A stretch of DNA of 32,128 bases, from NCBI GenBank assembly GCA_020718265.1, contig DYSM01000002.1, forward strand, positions 1-32,128, written 5' to 3'. This stretch comes from Draconibacterium orientale (GTDB lineage: Bacteria; Bacteroidota; Bacteroidia; Bacteroidales; JAADGE01). The position numbers and the translations under genes are program-made. How positions within the stretch are numbered: the stretch's first letter is position 1; each line of letters opens with the position of its first letter. Under the pieces are notes generated by a model. The model made no database searches and was not told the DNA's origin. It saw only the letters and a program-made list of their open reading frames with translations. Below are positions 24,807-32,128 of this stretch, piece after piece.

Positions 24807-26468
24807 ATGAATAATTTTTTAAAAAAAAGACTTTGGTTGATACTTGTCGGAGCTGTGGCTTTGATTGGTTTTACGAGTTATACCTTGTTTGGCGATGATG
24901 ATGATTTTGAAATTGCAAAAAGTTTGGAAATTTATCATTCCGTTTTGCGCGATGCCCGCATTTATTATGTTGATGATGTGGATTACGCAAAGTTAATTAA
25001 CCAAAGTACGCAGGAATTGCTTGCCAAACTTGACCCTTATACGGTTTACTATCCGGAATCTTTGATAGAAGATTATACGTTTATGACCACAGGTGCCTAT
25101 GCAGGTATTGGGGCAGACATCGGCGAATATAACAACTCGTTGATTATTACGGATGTTTATAAAAATTCGCCCGCAGACAAAGCCGGTCTGAAAATTGGCG
25201 ATAAAATTGAAGCAATTCAAGGCGAACTTGTTACAAAATCGAATATTTCTGTAGTCAAAGAAAACGTTAAAGGTGAGCCGGGCAGCAGTATTTTGCTTAG
25301 AATTAGTCGGTTAAATACTGATAACAAAGAGTTCACCGTTGTGAGAGAGAAAATAGAAACTCCCGATGTAACTTATTTCGGCTTTATTGATGAGAAAATT
25401 GGATATGTTAAGCTGACAGGTTTTCGGCAAAACGCGGCACAAGAAGTGCAAAAAGCAATTCAATCAATGAATGACTCCGTGAAACTCTCGGGACTTGTGC
25501 TTGATATGCGCGGAAATCCGGGCGGATTACTCATTGAAGCTGTAAAAATTGTCAATCTTTTTGTAAAAAAAAATCAAGAAATAGTAAGTACACGCGGGCG
25601 CGTTGCTCAATGGAATTCTGTGTTTAAAACTGAAAACCTGCCGCTTTTTCCCGATTTGCCCTTAGTTGTGCTCGTAAACAGTTCATCTGCATCGGCATCG
25701 GAAATAGTTTCGGGAGCTTTGCAAGATTTAGACCGAGCTGTTATCGTAGGCGAACGCACTTATGGAAAAGGACTCGTGCAAGCCACGCGCGACCTTGTTT
25801 ACAATACAAAAATTAAAATCACGACCGCAAAATATTACATACCGAGCGGCAGGTGTGTTCAGGCATTGGATTACACGCATCGCAACCCCGACGGAAGCGT
25901 CGGAAAAGTGCCCGATTCGCTCGTAACGGAGTATAAAACCCAAAACGGTAGGGTTGTTTACGACGGCGGCGGCGTAATTCCTGATGTTGCAGTTTCTGCG
26001 GTCGGTAACAAGCAGTTTTTGGAATTTCCGCAGTTACGTAAACTTATTTTTGATTTTTCAACTGAATATTATTTCAAAAACGAAACGCCTATTAAAACTG
26101 ACAACCTTTTTACAGATAATCGGTTGTTCGAGGAGTTCCGAACGTATGCAAAGTTAAATAAATTTGAATATTACACTAAGAGTGAGTTATACATGGATTC
26201 ATTACTGCAAAATGCTGAAAAAGAATCAGTTAATCGTGATGTTGTAGAACAAATGACAAAACTAAAGCAAGCTATGCACAGCACAGAGGAGTCGTTACTC
26301 AATGTGCACAAGGCAGAAGTCAGCCGTTTACTTGTTTCGGAAATTGTAAAACGCTATCAGTATTTTGAAGGCGAAATTCGTTTTAGTTTTAAAACTGACC
26401 CTTATATCCTAAAAGGCATAGAGTTACTTAAAAATTCAAAATCGATTTCAGAAATTTTAGCATATTAG
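24807..26468 (+). CDS. CtpA-type carboxy-terminal processing protease (S41)
   Basis: A periplasmic serine protease of 553 residues, with an uncleaved or cleaved N-terminal hydrophobic segment (about 9-28). A PDZ domain lies at about 95-175 (YKNSPADKAGLKIGDKIEAI). The S41 domain carries LVLDMRGNPGGLL, catalytic Ser296 in SSASASEIVSGAL and catalytic Lys321 in GERTYGKGLVQ, the same 25-residue Ser-Lys spacing as in E. coli Prc. The C-terminal helical tail is longer than in minimal CtpA. ATG 24807 is chosen over TTG 24777, which overlaps the preceding stop codon and would add a poor hydrophobic start. Such proteases trim exported proteins at the C-terminus and process envelope enzymes. Confidence 0.92.
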   Translation: MNNFLKKRLWLILVGAVALIGFTSYTLFGDDDDFEIAKSLEIYHSVLRDARIYYVDDVDYAKLINQSTQELLAKLDPYTVYYPESLIEDYTFMTTGAYAGIGADIGEYNNSLIITDVYKNSPADKAGLKIGDKIEAIQGELVTKSNISVVKENVKGEPGSSILLRISRLNTDNKEFTVVREKIETPDVTYFGFIDEKIGYVKLTGFRQNAAQEVQKAIQSMNDSVKLSGLVLDMRGNPGGLLIEAVKIVNLFVKKNQEIVSTRGRVAQWNSVFKTENLPLFPDLPLVVLVNSSSASASEIVSGALQDLDRAVIVGERTYGKGLVQATRDLVYNTKIKITTAKYYIPSGRCVQALDYTHRNPDGSVGKVPDSLVTEYKTQNGRVVYDGGGVIPDVAVSAVGNKQFLEFPQLRKLIFDFSTEYYFKNETPIKTDNLFTDNRLFEEFRTYAKLNKFEYYTKSELYMDSLLQNAEKESVNRDVVEQMTKLKQAMHSTEESLLNVHKAEVSRLLVSEIVKRYQYFEGEIRFSFKTDPYILKGIELLKNSKSISEILAY

Positions 26469-26491
26469 ATTGAAAAATGTTTATTATTTGG

Positions 26492-26566
26492 TACAATTAT
26501 TGTATTTCATAATACATCACAATTATTCCGACAAGTGTGATTTACTTGGTGTAATAAATAATTGTA
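26492..26566. repeat. AT-rich inverted repeats downstream of ctpA
   Basis: TACAATTATT (26492-26501) is exactly inverted as AATAATTGTA (26557-26566), and a small hairpin TGTATT-TCAT-AATACA lies at 26501-26516. CAATTATT also recurs directly at 26519-26526. No T-tract follows, so it is not a standard terminator. In such AT-rich sequence part of this could be chance. Confidence 0.35.
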
Positions 26567-26625
26567 TAATGGTTTAAATTTTAGTTTTTTTTTCATATTT
26601 TTCACCGAAATATAAAAAGTTTTAT

Positions 26626-26633
26626 TAAGTTTG
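26626..26633 (+). promoter_or_regulatory. candidate -7 box for the small secreted protein
   Basis: TAAGTTTG fits TAnnTTTG, about 35 bases before the ATG at 26669. The -33 box is weak: TTTC at 26600-26603, 22 nt upstream. Confidence 0.4.
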
Positions 26634-26668
26634 TCGTGAAATTTTTAGTATAAATACAACGCAGAGTT

Positions 26669-27046
26669 ATGAAAATCAGTAAGATTTCAATATTGTTCAT
26701 AATGTTAGCACTGACAGGGTTCAATGTAAGCTCTTCGTTTGATTTCAACAACCCTTCAGTTACAGTAAGCAGTGAAAAAGTTGAAGAAACAGAAAAAGGG
26801 AAAGTTGTAATACTCTCGCTTAGTTTATGTTCGTCTGCAAATTTGGAAAGTTTTCAGATAACTCCGGACAAACCCGGATTGAATGCAGATTCCGAATTGA
26901 AGTACGTTTTTAATACAATAACAAAGCAAGCATCAGTAAACTACTATTTCTCTGTACCCGAAAATGTTACAGAAGTTTCGTTTACAATGACTTTAAACGA
27001 TACCGACAGAAAGACAATAAAAATTAGAGAAGTTGTAATAAATTAA
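26669..27046 (+). CDS. small secreted protein of unknown function
   Basis: A 125-residue protein with a clear signal peptide (KISKISILFIMLALTGFNVSSS), so the mature part is about 100 residues and probably periplasmic or secreted. It has alternating polar/hydrophobic strands (VVILSLSLCSSANLESFQITP, VSFTMTLNDTDRKTIKIREV) that suggest a single beta-sandwich, but I do not recognise a family. There is one cysteine after the signal and no lipobox. A promoter-like box lies upstream, and a separate promoter precedes the next gene, so it appears to be transcribed on its own. Coding status is supported by the signal peptide, ATG start and normal codon use. Confidence 0.62.
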   Translation: MKISKISILFIMLALTGFNVSSSFDFNNPSVTVSSEKVEETEKGKVVILSLSLCSSANLESFQITPDKPGLNADSELKYVFNTITKQASVNYYFSVPENVTEVSFTMTLNDTDRKTIKIREVVIN

Positions 27047-27058
27047 ACAATAGTTTAC

Positions 27059-27087
27059 TTTGTTTTAAAAAAAGTTTAGTAAATTTG
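27059..27087 (+). promoter_or_regulatory. promoter of the SiaC-like gene
   Basis: TTTG (27059-27062), a 17-nt spacer and TAAATTTG (27080-27087) form a good Bacteroidota promoter. Transcription would begin near 27094, which excludes the upstream TTG at 27085 as start codon and supports ATG 27121. Confidence 0.6.
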
Positions 27088-27120
27088 TCAATTCTAAATC
27101 GAAAAAAAATCAAAACGACG

Positions 27121-27513
27121 ATGGAAGTCATAACTATAACGGGCGCGCAAGATACGCCGGCGGTGTTGCTTGACAGAGATAACGGGAAGTTTGAAATCTC
27201 AGGTAAATCATTTCCTGCCGATGTTGGGCAGTTTTATAAACCTATTTTAGATTGGTTGGAGGAATATGCCCAAAACCCAATTGAAAAAACTGTTTTTGTA
27301 ATGAAGATGGATTATTTCAATACCGCTTCATCAAAAGTCATACTTGATATATTATACAAATTAGAGGATATTGCGGGCGACGGTCACAATGTCGAAATAA
27401 AATGGTATTATCCTGACGATGATGAAGATATGAAAGAAACAGGAGAAGAATATGACGAAATTGTCGATGTTCCTTTTGAGTTAATAGAATATACAGTTCA
27501 ATATGAGAACTAA
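27121..27513 (+). CDS. SiaC-like (DUF1987) regulatory phosphoprotein
   Basis: A 130-residue acidic protein of the DUF1987 family. In Pseudomonas aeruginosa SiaC is phosphorylated on Thr68 by the kinase SiaB, dephosphorylated by SiaA, and its unphosphorylated form activates the diguanylate cyclase SiaD. Here the matching segment YFNTASSKVILDILYKL has a threonine at position 68 when counted from ATG 27121, supporting both family and start. The C-terminal part carries a run of Asp/Glu (YPDDDEDMKETGEEYDE). No kinase, phosphatase or cyclase gene is adjacent, so its partners must lie elsewhere or differ. It has its own promoter and terminator. Confidence 0.83.
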   Translation: MEVITITGAQDTPAVLLDRDNGKFEISGKSFPADVGQFYKPILDWLEEYAQNPIEKTVFVMKMDYFNTASSKVILDILYKLEDIAGDGHNVEIKWYYPDDDEDMKETGEEYDEIVDVPFELIEYTVQYEN

Positions 27514-27558
27514 AGAAATATAAATTTTTTCCTTGTACGTTTGATTTTTGAGTAAGTT

Positions 27559-27591
27559 AGACCTGTTTTTTCGGAAACGGGTCTTCTTTTT
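27559..27591 (+). terminator. terminator after the SiaC-like gene
   Basis: AGACCTGTTT (27559-27568), loop TTTCGG, AAACGGGTCT (27575-27584) forms a 10-pair stem with one G-T pair, followed by TCTTTTT. It lies 45 bases after the stop codon and between convergent genes. Confidence 0.8.
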
Positions 27592-27772
27592 AGCCTCCGG
27601 CAAACGGACAAATGACCAAAATGGTTGATTCTTTTGAAATTTTAAAATTTTTGTCGGTCTGAAATTTACCCAAAATCGATATTTTGTAATACAATCTCGA
27701 AATTTCCTGATAGTTTTCGTAAAGATATTCTAAAACGCCACCGAGGGTCTCGCATGGAGGTAAATATATCAT
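27590..27772 (-). pseudogene. MoaD-like sulfur carrier, apparently frameshifted at its 5' end
   Basis: The 60-residue reading frame ends in ICPFAGG; MoaD, the ubiquitin-like sulfur carrier of molybdopterin synthase, ends in a PP-x-x-GG type tail whose last glycine carries the thiocarboxylate. CETLGGVLEYLYENYQEI fits the MoaD first helix. The first ATG (27772) lacks the N-terminal beta-strand; upstream codons in the same frame encode NIKIYRISERK but have no start before a stop. An ATG at 27813, overlapping the mobA end, encodes MAQTLKFTGYLSGR in another frame. One extra T in the AAAATTT run (minus strand, near 27793-27795) would join them as MAQTLKFYRISERKMIYLPP. It is either a real frameshift, a sequencing error, or a short intact gene. 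Placement behind mobA supports the identity. Confidence 0.55.
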
Positions 27773-27797
27773 CTTCCGCTCAGATATCCGGTAAATT

Positions 27798-28382
27798 TTA
27801 ATGTTTGTGCCATATATTTTCTAAATTTAGAAGTGCTGATTCAAAAATTTCTTTCGTGTTTATGTTAGCAAAGTTCGTTTTTGGGTTACATTCAATAAAG
27901 CATGTTTTTATTGTTGTGTTTGATATTAAATGCATCATTTTGTAAGTATTTTGTTCTATTTGAACCTTTATTTTTGGCAAAATTGTTTTTCGATACATTC
28001 CTGACAGCGGGTGAATAAAATTGTTCTCTTTGGCAACAATAACTTCATTACCAATTGCTTGGTTTACTATTTTAGCGAATAGTTCGGTGCCTATAAATGG
28101 TGTATCGCAACCTATGACAAGATTATATTCGAAGTTTGACAGCGTAAGTCCGGTAAAAAGTCCGCCAAGCGGACCAATGTTTTTTATTAAATCCGGTACT
28201 GTTTTACAGCCAAAAACTTGATTGTCAGGATTGTTCGAGACAATGAGACATTCCTTGATAAAAGGTTCAATAGTTTCGTAAGAAATTTCAGTCAAAGTTT
28301 TGGAACCTATTTTCAAGAGTCCTTTGTCTGTGCCCATTCTCACACTTTTACCGCCCGCTAATATGATACCTCCGAAGTCCAT
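27798..28382 (-). CDS. mobA: molybdenum cofactor guanylyltransferase MobA
   Basis: MobA transfers GMP from GTP to molybdenum cofactor to form the guanine dinucleotide form. The 194-residue protein opens with GGIILAGGKSVRMGTDKGLL, the nucleotide-binding signature of this family. It continues with VPDLIKNIGPLGGLFTGL and VIGCDTPFI, the usual metal-binding C-D-x-P segment. ATG 28382 is preferred: it overlaps the polA stop as TAATG, a coupled arrangement. A GTG at 28400 would add six residues. MoaD-like sequence follows downstream. No molybdoenzyme is in the window, so the user of the cofactor is unknown. Confidence 0.88.
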   Translation of the reverse strand: MDFGGIILAGGKSVRMGTDKGLLKIGSKTLTEISYETIEPFIKECLIVSNNPDNQVFGCKTVPDLIKNIGPLGGLFTGLTLSNFEYNLVIGCDTPFIGTELFAKIVNQAIGNEVIVAKENNFIHPLSGMYRKTILPKIKVQIEQNTYKMMHLISNTTIKTCFIECNPKTNFANINTKEIFESALLNLENIWHKH

Positions 28383-31195
28383 TAATGTGCTTTTAACCAA
28401 TCTTTTCCGTAATTCGATTCTGCAATCAATTTCACCGATAAATTAGCCGCATTTTCCATCGCATCAGTTATGATTTTTTGTGCCTTTTCAACATCTTTTT
28501 CGGCAATATCGAACACAAGTTCGTCGTGAACTTGCAGAATAAGTTTTGCATCTAAATTCGTTTTTTTGAGTTCGTTTTGAACATTTATCATTGCAATTTT
28601 GATAACATCGGCGGCAGAGCCTTGCAGCGGTGCGTTGATGGCGTTTCGTTCATCGTTTCCGCGTTCAACGGCGTTTCGGCTGTTTATTTTTTGCAAGAAT
28701 CGCTTTCTTCCGAAAATTGTTTTCACTATTTCGGTTTCTCTTCCCGTTCGTATCGCTTCGTCCATATGTTTTTTTACGTCCGGATACGTTCTGAAATAGC
28801 CGTCTATCAAGGCTTTAGCTTCTGAACGACCGATATTTAAACTTTGGGATAATCCAAACGATGAAATGCCGTAAATGATTCCAAAATTTGCTGATTTTGC
28901 TTGCGAGCGCATGTCTTTTGTTACGTCCTCGAGCGGAATGTTGAAAATTTTTGCCGCAGTTGCCGTATGAATGTCTTCGCCGTGCGCAAATGCCTGAATC
29001 ATATTTAAATCTTGGCTCATGTGCGCCATCAGTCTAAGTTCGATTTGAGAATAGTCGGCAGAAAAAATCACGCGGTCGTTTGCACGCGGAACGAAGGCTT
29101 CTCGGATGCGCCTGCCCTCGGATGTCCGAATCGGAATGTTTTGCAAATTCGGATTTGTGGAACTCAGTCGCCCCGTACTTGTTACGGCTTGGTTGAACGA
29201 CGTGTGTATCAAACCTGTTTTTGGGTTGATAAGTTCCGGCAAGGCTTTTACGTAGGTCGAAAGCAGTTTTGTTAATGTTCGATATTCCAAAATGAAATCG
29301 ACAATTTCGTGTGTGCCTTTCAATTTTTGCAATTCTTCTTCGCCCGTTGCGTATTGTTTTGTTTTTGTCAATTTCGGGTCGTTGGTAACTTTCAATTTTT
29401 CGAACAAAATAATTCCGAGCTGTTTTGGCGATGCGATATTGAAATGTGTTCCGGCTGCGCGATATATTTGCGTTTCGGTTTCCGAAATACGTTGAGTCAA
29501 TTCTTGCTCGTGTGCCGAAAGCGTGTTTTTGTCGATTTTAACGCCGTTGCGCTCCATGTCGGCTAAAACATACACAAGCGGAAATTCAATGTTTTCTGCA
29601 AGGCTTAAAAGTTCGTTTTCAACGAGTTTTTGTGCAAAGATTTCCTTGAGTTGAAACGTAAGGTCGGCATCTTCGCCCGCGTACTCTTTTATGAGTTCTT
29701 TCGACACATTTCGCATTGAAATTTGAGTCTTCTTATCTTCGCCTATAAGTTCCTCAATAGCAACAGGTTGATAGAGTAAATACTCTTCCGACAAAACATT
29801 CAAATTATGGCGTTTTTCGGGTGCTAACAAGTAGTGAGCCAACATGGTATCGAATAGTTTTCCGCCAACATGAATGTCGTAATTTTGGAGTACCAGAATA
29901 TCGTATTTGATGTTCTGCCCGATTTTAAGAATTTTATCGGATTCTAAAAGAGTTTTAAATTTTGAAACAAGCGTTTCTGCGACATTTCTGTTTTCGGGAA
30001 CCGGAACATAAAACGCTTCGTGCGCTTTGAATGAAAACGACATGCCGACAAGATTTGCTACAATCGGGTCGATGTTGTCCGTTTCTGTATCAAAACAAAA
30101 TTCCGACTGTTGCGAAAGTAAATTTATCAACTCTTCAATTTCAGATTCCGTTTCCGCAAGTTTGTATGTATGTTCGGTCGTATGTATCGTTTCAAATTTT
30201 GTTTCAATTTCGTTCGGTGCAAAAAGTTCAGCTTGGCTTGGTTGATTGAACAAATCCGGCTTAACGACTTCGCCAAACAAATTACGCTGCGCGTTCGGGT
30301 CTTCTTTTTTCGGCGGAATTACGCGTGCTGCCAAAGCTCGGAACTCTAATTCTTCAAATAAAGATTTCAATTTTTCGTAATCAGGCTCTTTTACTTTGCA
30401 ATTTTCGGCATCAAATTCTATCGGAACATCCAAACGAATTGTTACAAGTTCGCGTGCGCGGTCGAGAATTTCTTTGTCGGCAAGCAAGTTTTCTTTTTGT
30501 TTTCCTTTTAATTTTTCAATATTTTGGTAGATATTTTCTATGGTTCCGAATTTGGAAATCAAATCCGCAGCAGTCTTTTCTCCGATGCCTTTTACACCCG
30601 GAACATTGTCGGACGTGTCGCCCCAAAGTGCCAAAATATCAATAAATTGTGCCGGTTTTTCGATGCCGTATTTCTTGCAAAAATCTTGGGCGTTTACAAT
30701 TTCAACTTCGTTTCCGCTGCGTCCGGGTTTGTACATGAAAATATTTTCCGACAAAAGCTGTCCGTAATCTTTGTCGGGCGTCATCATATAGCATGTAAAA
30801 CCTTCTTTTTCAGATTGTTTTGCAATTGTCCCGATAACATCATCGGCTTCAAAGCCTTGAACTTGCAAAATCGGAATTCGGTATGCATCCAAAATTGCTT
30901 TGATGTACGGAACTGCAATTTTGATGTCTTCCGGCGTCGCATCGCGGTTTGCTTTGTAAAGCGGATACAGTTCGTTGCGAAACGTTGCTGCTGCCGGGTC
31001 GAACGCTACGGCGATGTAATCCGGCTTTTCTTTTTTCAGAACTTCATCCAGCGTGTTTACAAATCCGAGCACAGCCGAAGTGTTCAAACCCGATGAAGTA
31101 ATGCGCGGATTTTTAATAAAAGCATAATATGCTCTGAAAATCAGGGCATAAGCATCGAGAAGAAAGAGCTTTTTTTCGGCTGAGTGTGAATTCAT
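28382..31195 (-). CDS. polA: DNA polymerase I
   Basis: PolA fills gaps and removes RNA primers during repair and lagging-strand synthesis. The 937-residue protein has all three domains. The 5'-3' nuclease is at about 1-290 (LFLLDAYALIFRAYYAF, MTPDKDYGQLL, GDTSDNVPGVKGIGEKTA). The 3'-5' proofreading domain keeps its acidic residues (CFDTETDN, IGQNIKYD, YAGEDADLT), so it should be active. The polymerase has motif A SADYSQIELRLMAHMS, motif B RSQAKSANFGIIYG and motif C LQVHDELVFD. The start is an ATG at 31195, 25 nt after a -7-like box. It is followed by mobA with a TAATG overlap. Confidence 0.97.
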   Translation of the reverse strand: MNSHSAEKKLFLLDAYALIFRAYYAFIKNPRITSSGLNTSAVLGFVNTLDEVLKKEKPDYIAVAFDPAAATFRNELYPLYKANRDATPEDIKIAVPYIKAILDAYRIPILQVQGFEADDVIGTIAKQSEKEGFTCYMMTPDKDYGQLLSENIFMYKPGRSGNEVEIVNAQDFCKKYGIEKPAQFIDILALWGDTSDNVPGVKGIGEKTAADLISKFGTIENIYQNIEKLKGKQKENLLADKEILDRARELVTIRLDVPIEFDAENCKVKEPDYEKLKSLFEELEFRALAARVIPPKKEDPNAQRNLFGEVVKPDLFNQPSQAELFAPNEIETKFETIHTTEHTYKLAETESEIEELINLLSQQSEFCFDTETDNIDPIVANLVGMSFSFKAHEAFYVPVPENRNVAETLVSKFKTLLESDKILKIGQNIKYDILVLQNYDIHVGGKLFDTMLAHYLLAPEKRHNLNVLSEEYLLYQPVAIEELIGEDKKTQISMRNVSKELIKEYAGEDADLTFQLKEIFAQKLVENELLSLAENIEFPLVYVLADMERNGVKIDKNTLSAHEQELTQRISETETQIYRAAGTHFNIASPKQLGIILFEKLKVTNDPKLTKTKQYATGEEELQKLKGTHEIVDFILEYRTLTKLLSTYVKALPELINPKTGLIHTSFNQAVTSTGRLSSTNPNLQNIPIRTSEGRRIREAFVPRANDRVIFSADYSQIELRLMAHMSQDLNMIQAFAHGEDIHTATAAKIFNIPLEDVTKDMRSQAKSANFGIIYGISSFGLSQSLNIGRSEAKALIDGYFRTYPDVKKHMDEAIRTGRETEIVKTIFGRKRFLQKINSRNAVERGNDERNAINAPLQGSAADVIKIAMINVQNELKKTNLDAKLILQVHDELVFDIAEKDVEKAQKIITDAMENAANLSVKLIAESNYGKDWLKAH

Positions 31196-31219
31196 AAACG
31201 GAGACTGATTTTATCTTTT

Positions 31220-31238
31220 GCAAAAATAATTATTTTGC
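31220..31238. promoter_or_regulatory. candidate polA promoter box inside a near-palindrome
   Basis: On the minus strand, TATTTTTG (31221-31228) fits TAnnTTTG, 25 bases before the polA ATG. A CAAA (31243-31246 plus strand, TTTG on the minus strand) lies only 14 nt upstream, shorter than usual. The box is part of GCAAAAATAATTATTTTGC, palindromic apart from one extra A, which could be an operator or act as a weak terminator for queD-strand readings. Confidence 0.35.
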
Positions 31239-31263
31239 GCGTCAAATCAGCATCATTTTGAAT

Positions 31264-31716
31264 CTATTTGTTGTCGTCGGCAAACCATTCGCCGTAAGAA
31301 TTTTCAGTTTCATACAATCGAATGCTGAAAAGTCGAACGCCTTCGGGCAGATGTGGTTTTATGCGCGCGGCAAAATCAATGACCATGCTCTCGCACGTGG
31401 GTTGATAATCGGTCAGAATAAAACGGTCGAACAAATGCGGAATTTTAAAAAACGATTCGTCCGCCGATTTTTTGTTCAATACCAAAGCGTGGTCGTAAAC
31501 GTTTACAATTTCGCGGTTTACAATTTGCTTCAAATCACCAAAATCAATTAACATTCCGTGTTTTACGTCCGCCTCATCTGAAATCGGTGTACCAGAGACT
31601 GTTACAAACAGCTTGTACGTATGTCCGTGTATGTTTTTGCATTTTCCGTCGTAGTTCCACAACGCATGTGCGGCTTCAAAATTAAATTGTTTTGTTACTC
31701 TGACTGTTTGGCTCAT
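31264..31716 (-). CDS. queD: 6-carboxytetrahydropterin synthase QueD
   Basis: QueD converts 7,8-dihydroneopterin triphosphate to 6-carboxy-5,6,7,8-tetrahydropterin, an early step toward 7-deazaguanine compounds such as queuosine. The 150-residue protein has the zinc ligands His17 (FEAAH), His30 and His32 (HGH), catalytic Cys26 (GKCKNIHGH), a YDHALVL histidine and LYETENSYGEW, where the glutamate binds the pterin. PTCESMVIDFA corresponds to the conserved P-T-x-E segment. QueC, QueE and QueF genes are not in this window. A 67-base gap with an inverted repeat separates it from the upstream regulator gene. Confidence 0.92.
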   Translation of the reverse strand: MSQTVRVTKQFNFEAAHALWNYDGKCKNIHGHTYKLFVTVSGTPISDEADVKHGMLIDFGDLKQIVNREIVNVYDHALVLNKKSADESFFKIPHLFDRFILTDYQPTCESMVIDFAARIKPHLPEGVRLFSIRLYETENSYGEWFADDNK

Positions 31717-31735
31717 ATTTGAATAATTTTACTAA

Positions 31736-31753
31736 TGTAAACTTTTATTTACA
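31736..31753. promoter_or_regulatory. inverted repeat upstream of queD; possible operator
   Basis: TGTAAACTTTTATTTACA has exact 6-base arms (TGTAAA and TTTACA) around a 6-base centre. A second looser pair, ATGT (31767-31770) and ACAT (31778-31781), contains another TGTAAAC. Position 20 bases before the queD ATG, and next to an ArsR-type gene, fits an operator. No TAnnTTTG box is evident here. Confidence 0.4.
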
Positions 31754-31783
31754 ATTTTGTATTGAAATGTAAACAAAACATTA

Positions 31784-32110
31784 CTATTCTTCTTCTTCGT
31801 CGGCACAATCGCCGCAGTTTCCAAGACAATCAACTATATGTTTAAGACTGTCATTTCTAAGCAAATAATATGTATTTTTACCTTTTCGTTCAGATTTCAA
31901 AATCCCTTTATCCTTCAAAATCCCTAAATGGTGCGATGTTGTGGATTGCTCTAAATCCAATCGTTGATGTATTTCGGTTACTTTCATTTTTTCTGTTTCC
32001 AGAATTTTAAGAATTGCAATGCGCATCGGATGAGCCATGGCTTTTAGCATTGCGGACGTTTTTTCGAGTCTTACTACATCTATATTCTCAAATTGTATTG
32101 AATTTTCCAT
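31784..32110 (-). CDS. ArsR-family winged-helix regulator with Cys-rich tail
   Basis: A 108-residue regulator with the ArsR/SmtB fold: KAMAHPMRIAILKIL, a helix-turn-helix LDLEQSTTSHHLGILKDKGI and a wing ERKGKNTYYLL. Repressors of this family usually leave DNA on binding metal or another signal. The classical ELCVCDL metal motif of the recognition region is absent. Instead the C-terminus holds DCLGNCGDC with Cys95, Cys99 and Cys102, then an acidic end, which may bind metal or sense oxidation. It is read in the same direction as queD, with an inverted repeat between. No transporter or resistance gene is in the window to name the signal. Confidence 0.85.
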   Translation of the reverse strand: MENSIQFENIDVVRLEKTSAMLKAMAHPMRIAILKILETEKMKVTEIHQRLDLEQSTTSHHLGILKDKGILKSERKGKNTYYLLRNDSLKHIVDCLGNCGDCADEEEE

Positions 32111-32128
32111 TTTTTTATTTTTTTTACG

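Noticed and set aside
26492..26566. Inverted repeat after ctpA as a terminator or structured RNA
   Set aside because: No T-tract follows and the arms are A/T only; listed as a repeat but no function claimed.
30524..31096. 190-codon plus-strand open frame opposite polA
   Set aside because: It lies fully inside a well-supported polA reading frame and shows no domain or motif.
1..32128. tRNA, rRNA, CRISPR arrays, insertion sequences and prophage genes
   Set aside because: Reading both strands I found no cloverleaf-like sequence with CCA-type end, no regular spacer-repeat pattern, no transposase or integrase, and no terminal repeats.

Overview
The window reads as a chromosomal housekeeping segment of a Bacteroidota bacterium, probably Bacteroidales-like. 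Evidence is the set of families largely confined to that phylum (DUF4292, DUF4175 and DUF4271 proteins), a secreted peptidase with a type IX secretion (T9SS) C-terminal sorting domain, phylum-type promoters (TTTG then TAnnTTTG), the near absence of Shine-Dalgarno sequences, and AT-rich DNA with GC-poor intergenic gaps. I see no phage, transposon, CRISPR array, tRNA or rRNA. Bases 1-87 hold only the leader of the first gene or an unreadable tail of an earlier one.

Layout. 88-1646: a DUF58 protein and, convergent with it, a small ribbon-helix-helix-like protein. 1647-2133: a very AT-rich gap (about 18% G+C by hand count over 1741-2133) with DnaA-box-like sequences, a candidate replication origin. 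2134-21276: a long run of plus-strand genes: nadA, a MORN-type repeat protein, ruvB, a sugar nucleotidyltransferase, a TPR lipoprotein, a DUF4292 lipoprotein, an EnvC-like M23 protein, a 1111-residue DUF4175 coiled-coil membrane protein, ybeY, mnmG, uvrC, and a T9SS-exported C1 peptidase. Two perfect palindromes TGTTCCACGTGGAACA, matching the ParB site parS, flank the mnmG-uvrC gap. 21314-23480 (minus): rnpA, hemD and a DUF4271 membrane protein. 23605-27513 (plus): a glutaryl-CoA-dehydrogenase-like enzyme, a CtpA-type S41 protease, a small secreted protein and a SiaC-like DUF1987 protein. 27590-32110 (minus): a MoaD-like sulfur carrier with an apparent frameshift, mobA, polA, queD and an ArsR-family regulator.

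Functionally the genes cover DNA maintenance (RuvB, UvrC, PolA), RNA maturation and modification (RnpA, YbeY, MnmG, QueD), cofactors (NadA, HemD, MobA/MoaD) and cell-envelope work (EnvC-like protein, two lipoproteins, CtpA, T9SS cargo). The parS pair and the DnaA-box gap, about 15 kb apart, suggest the segment lies near the chromosome origin. I found no obvious novel defence or mobile system. The most unusual points are the parS pair and its overlap with the uvrC start region, the origin-like gap, an Ig-like domain interrupted by another domain in the C1 peptidase, the broken moaD, and three separate 7-nt-period repeats upstream of ruvB.
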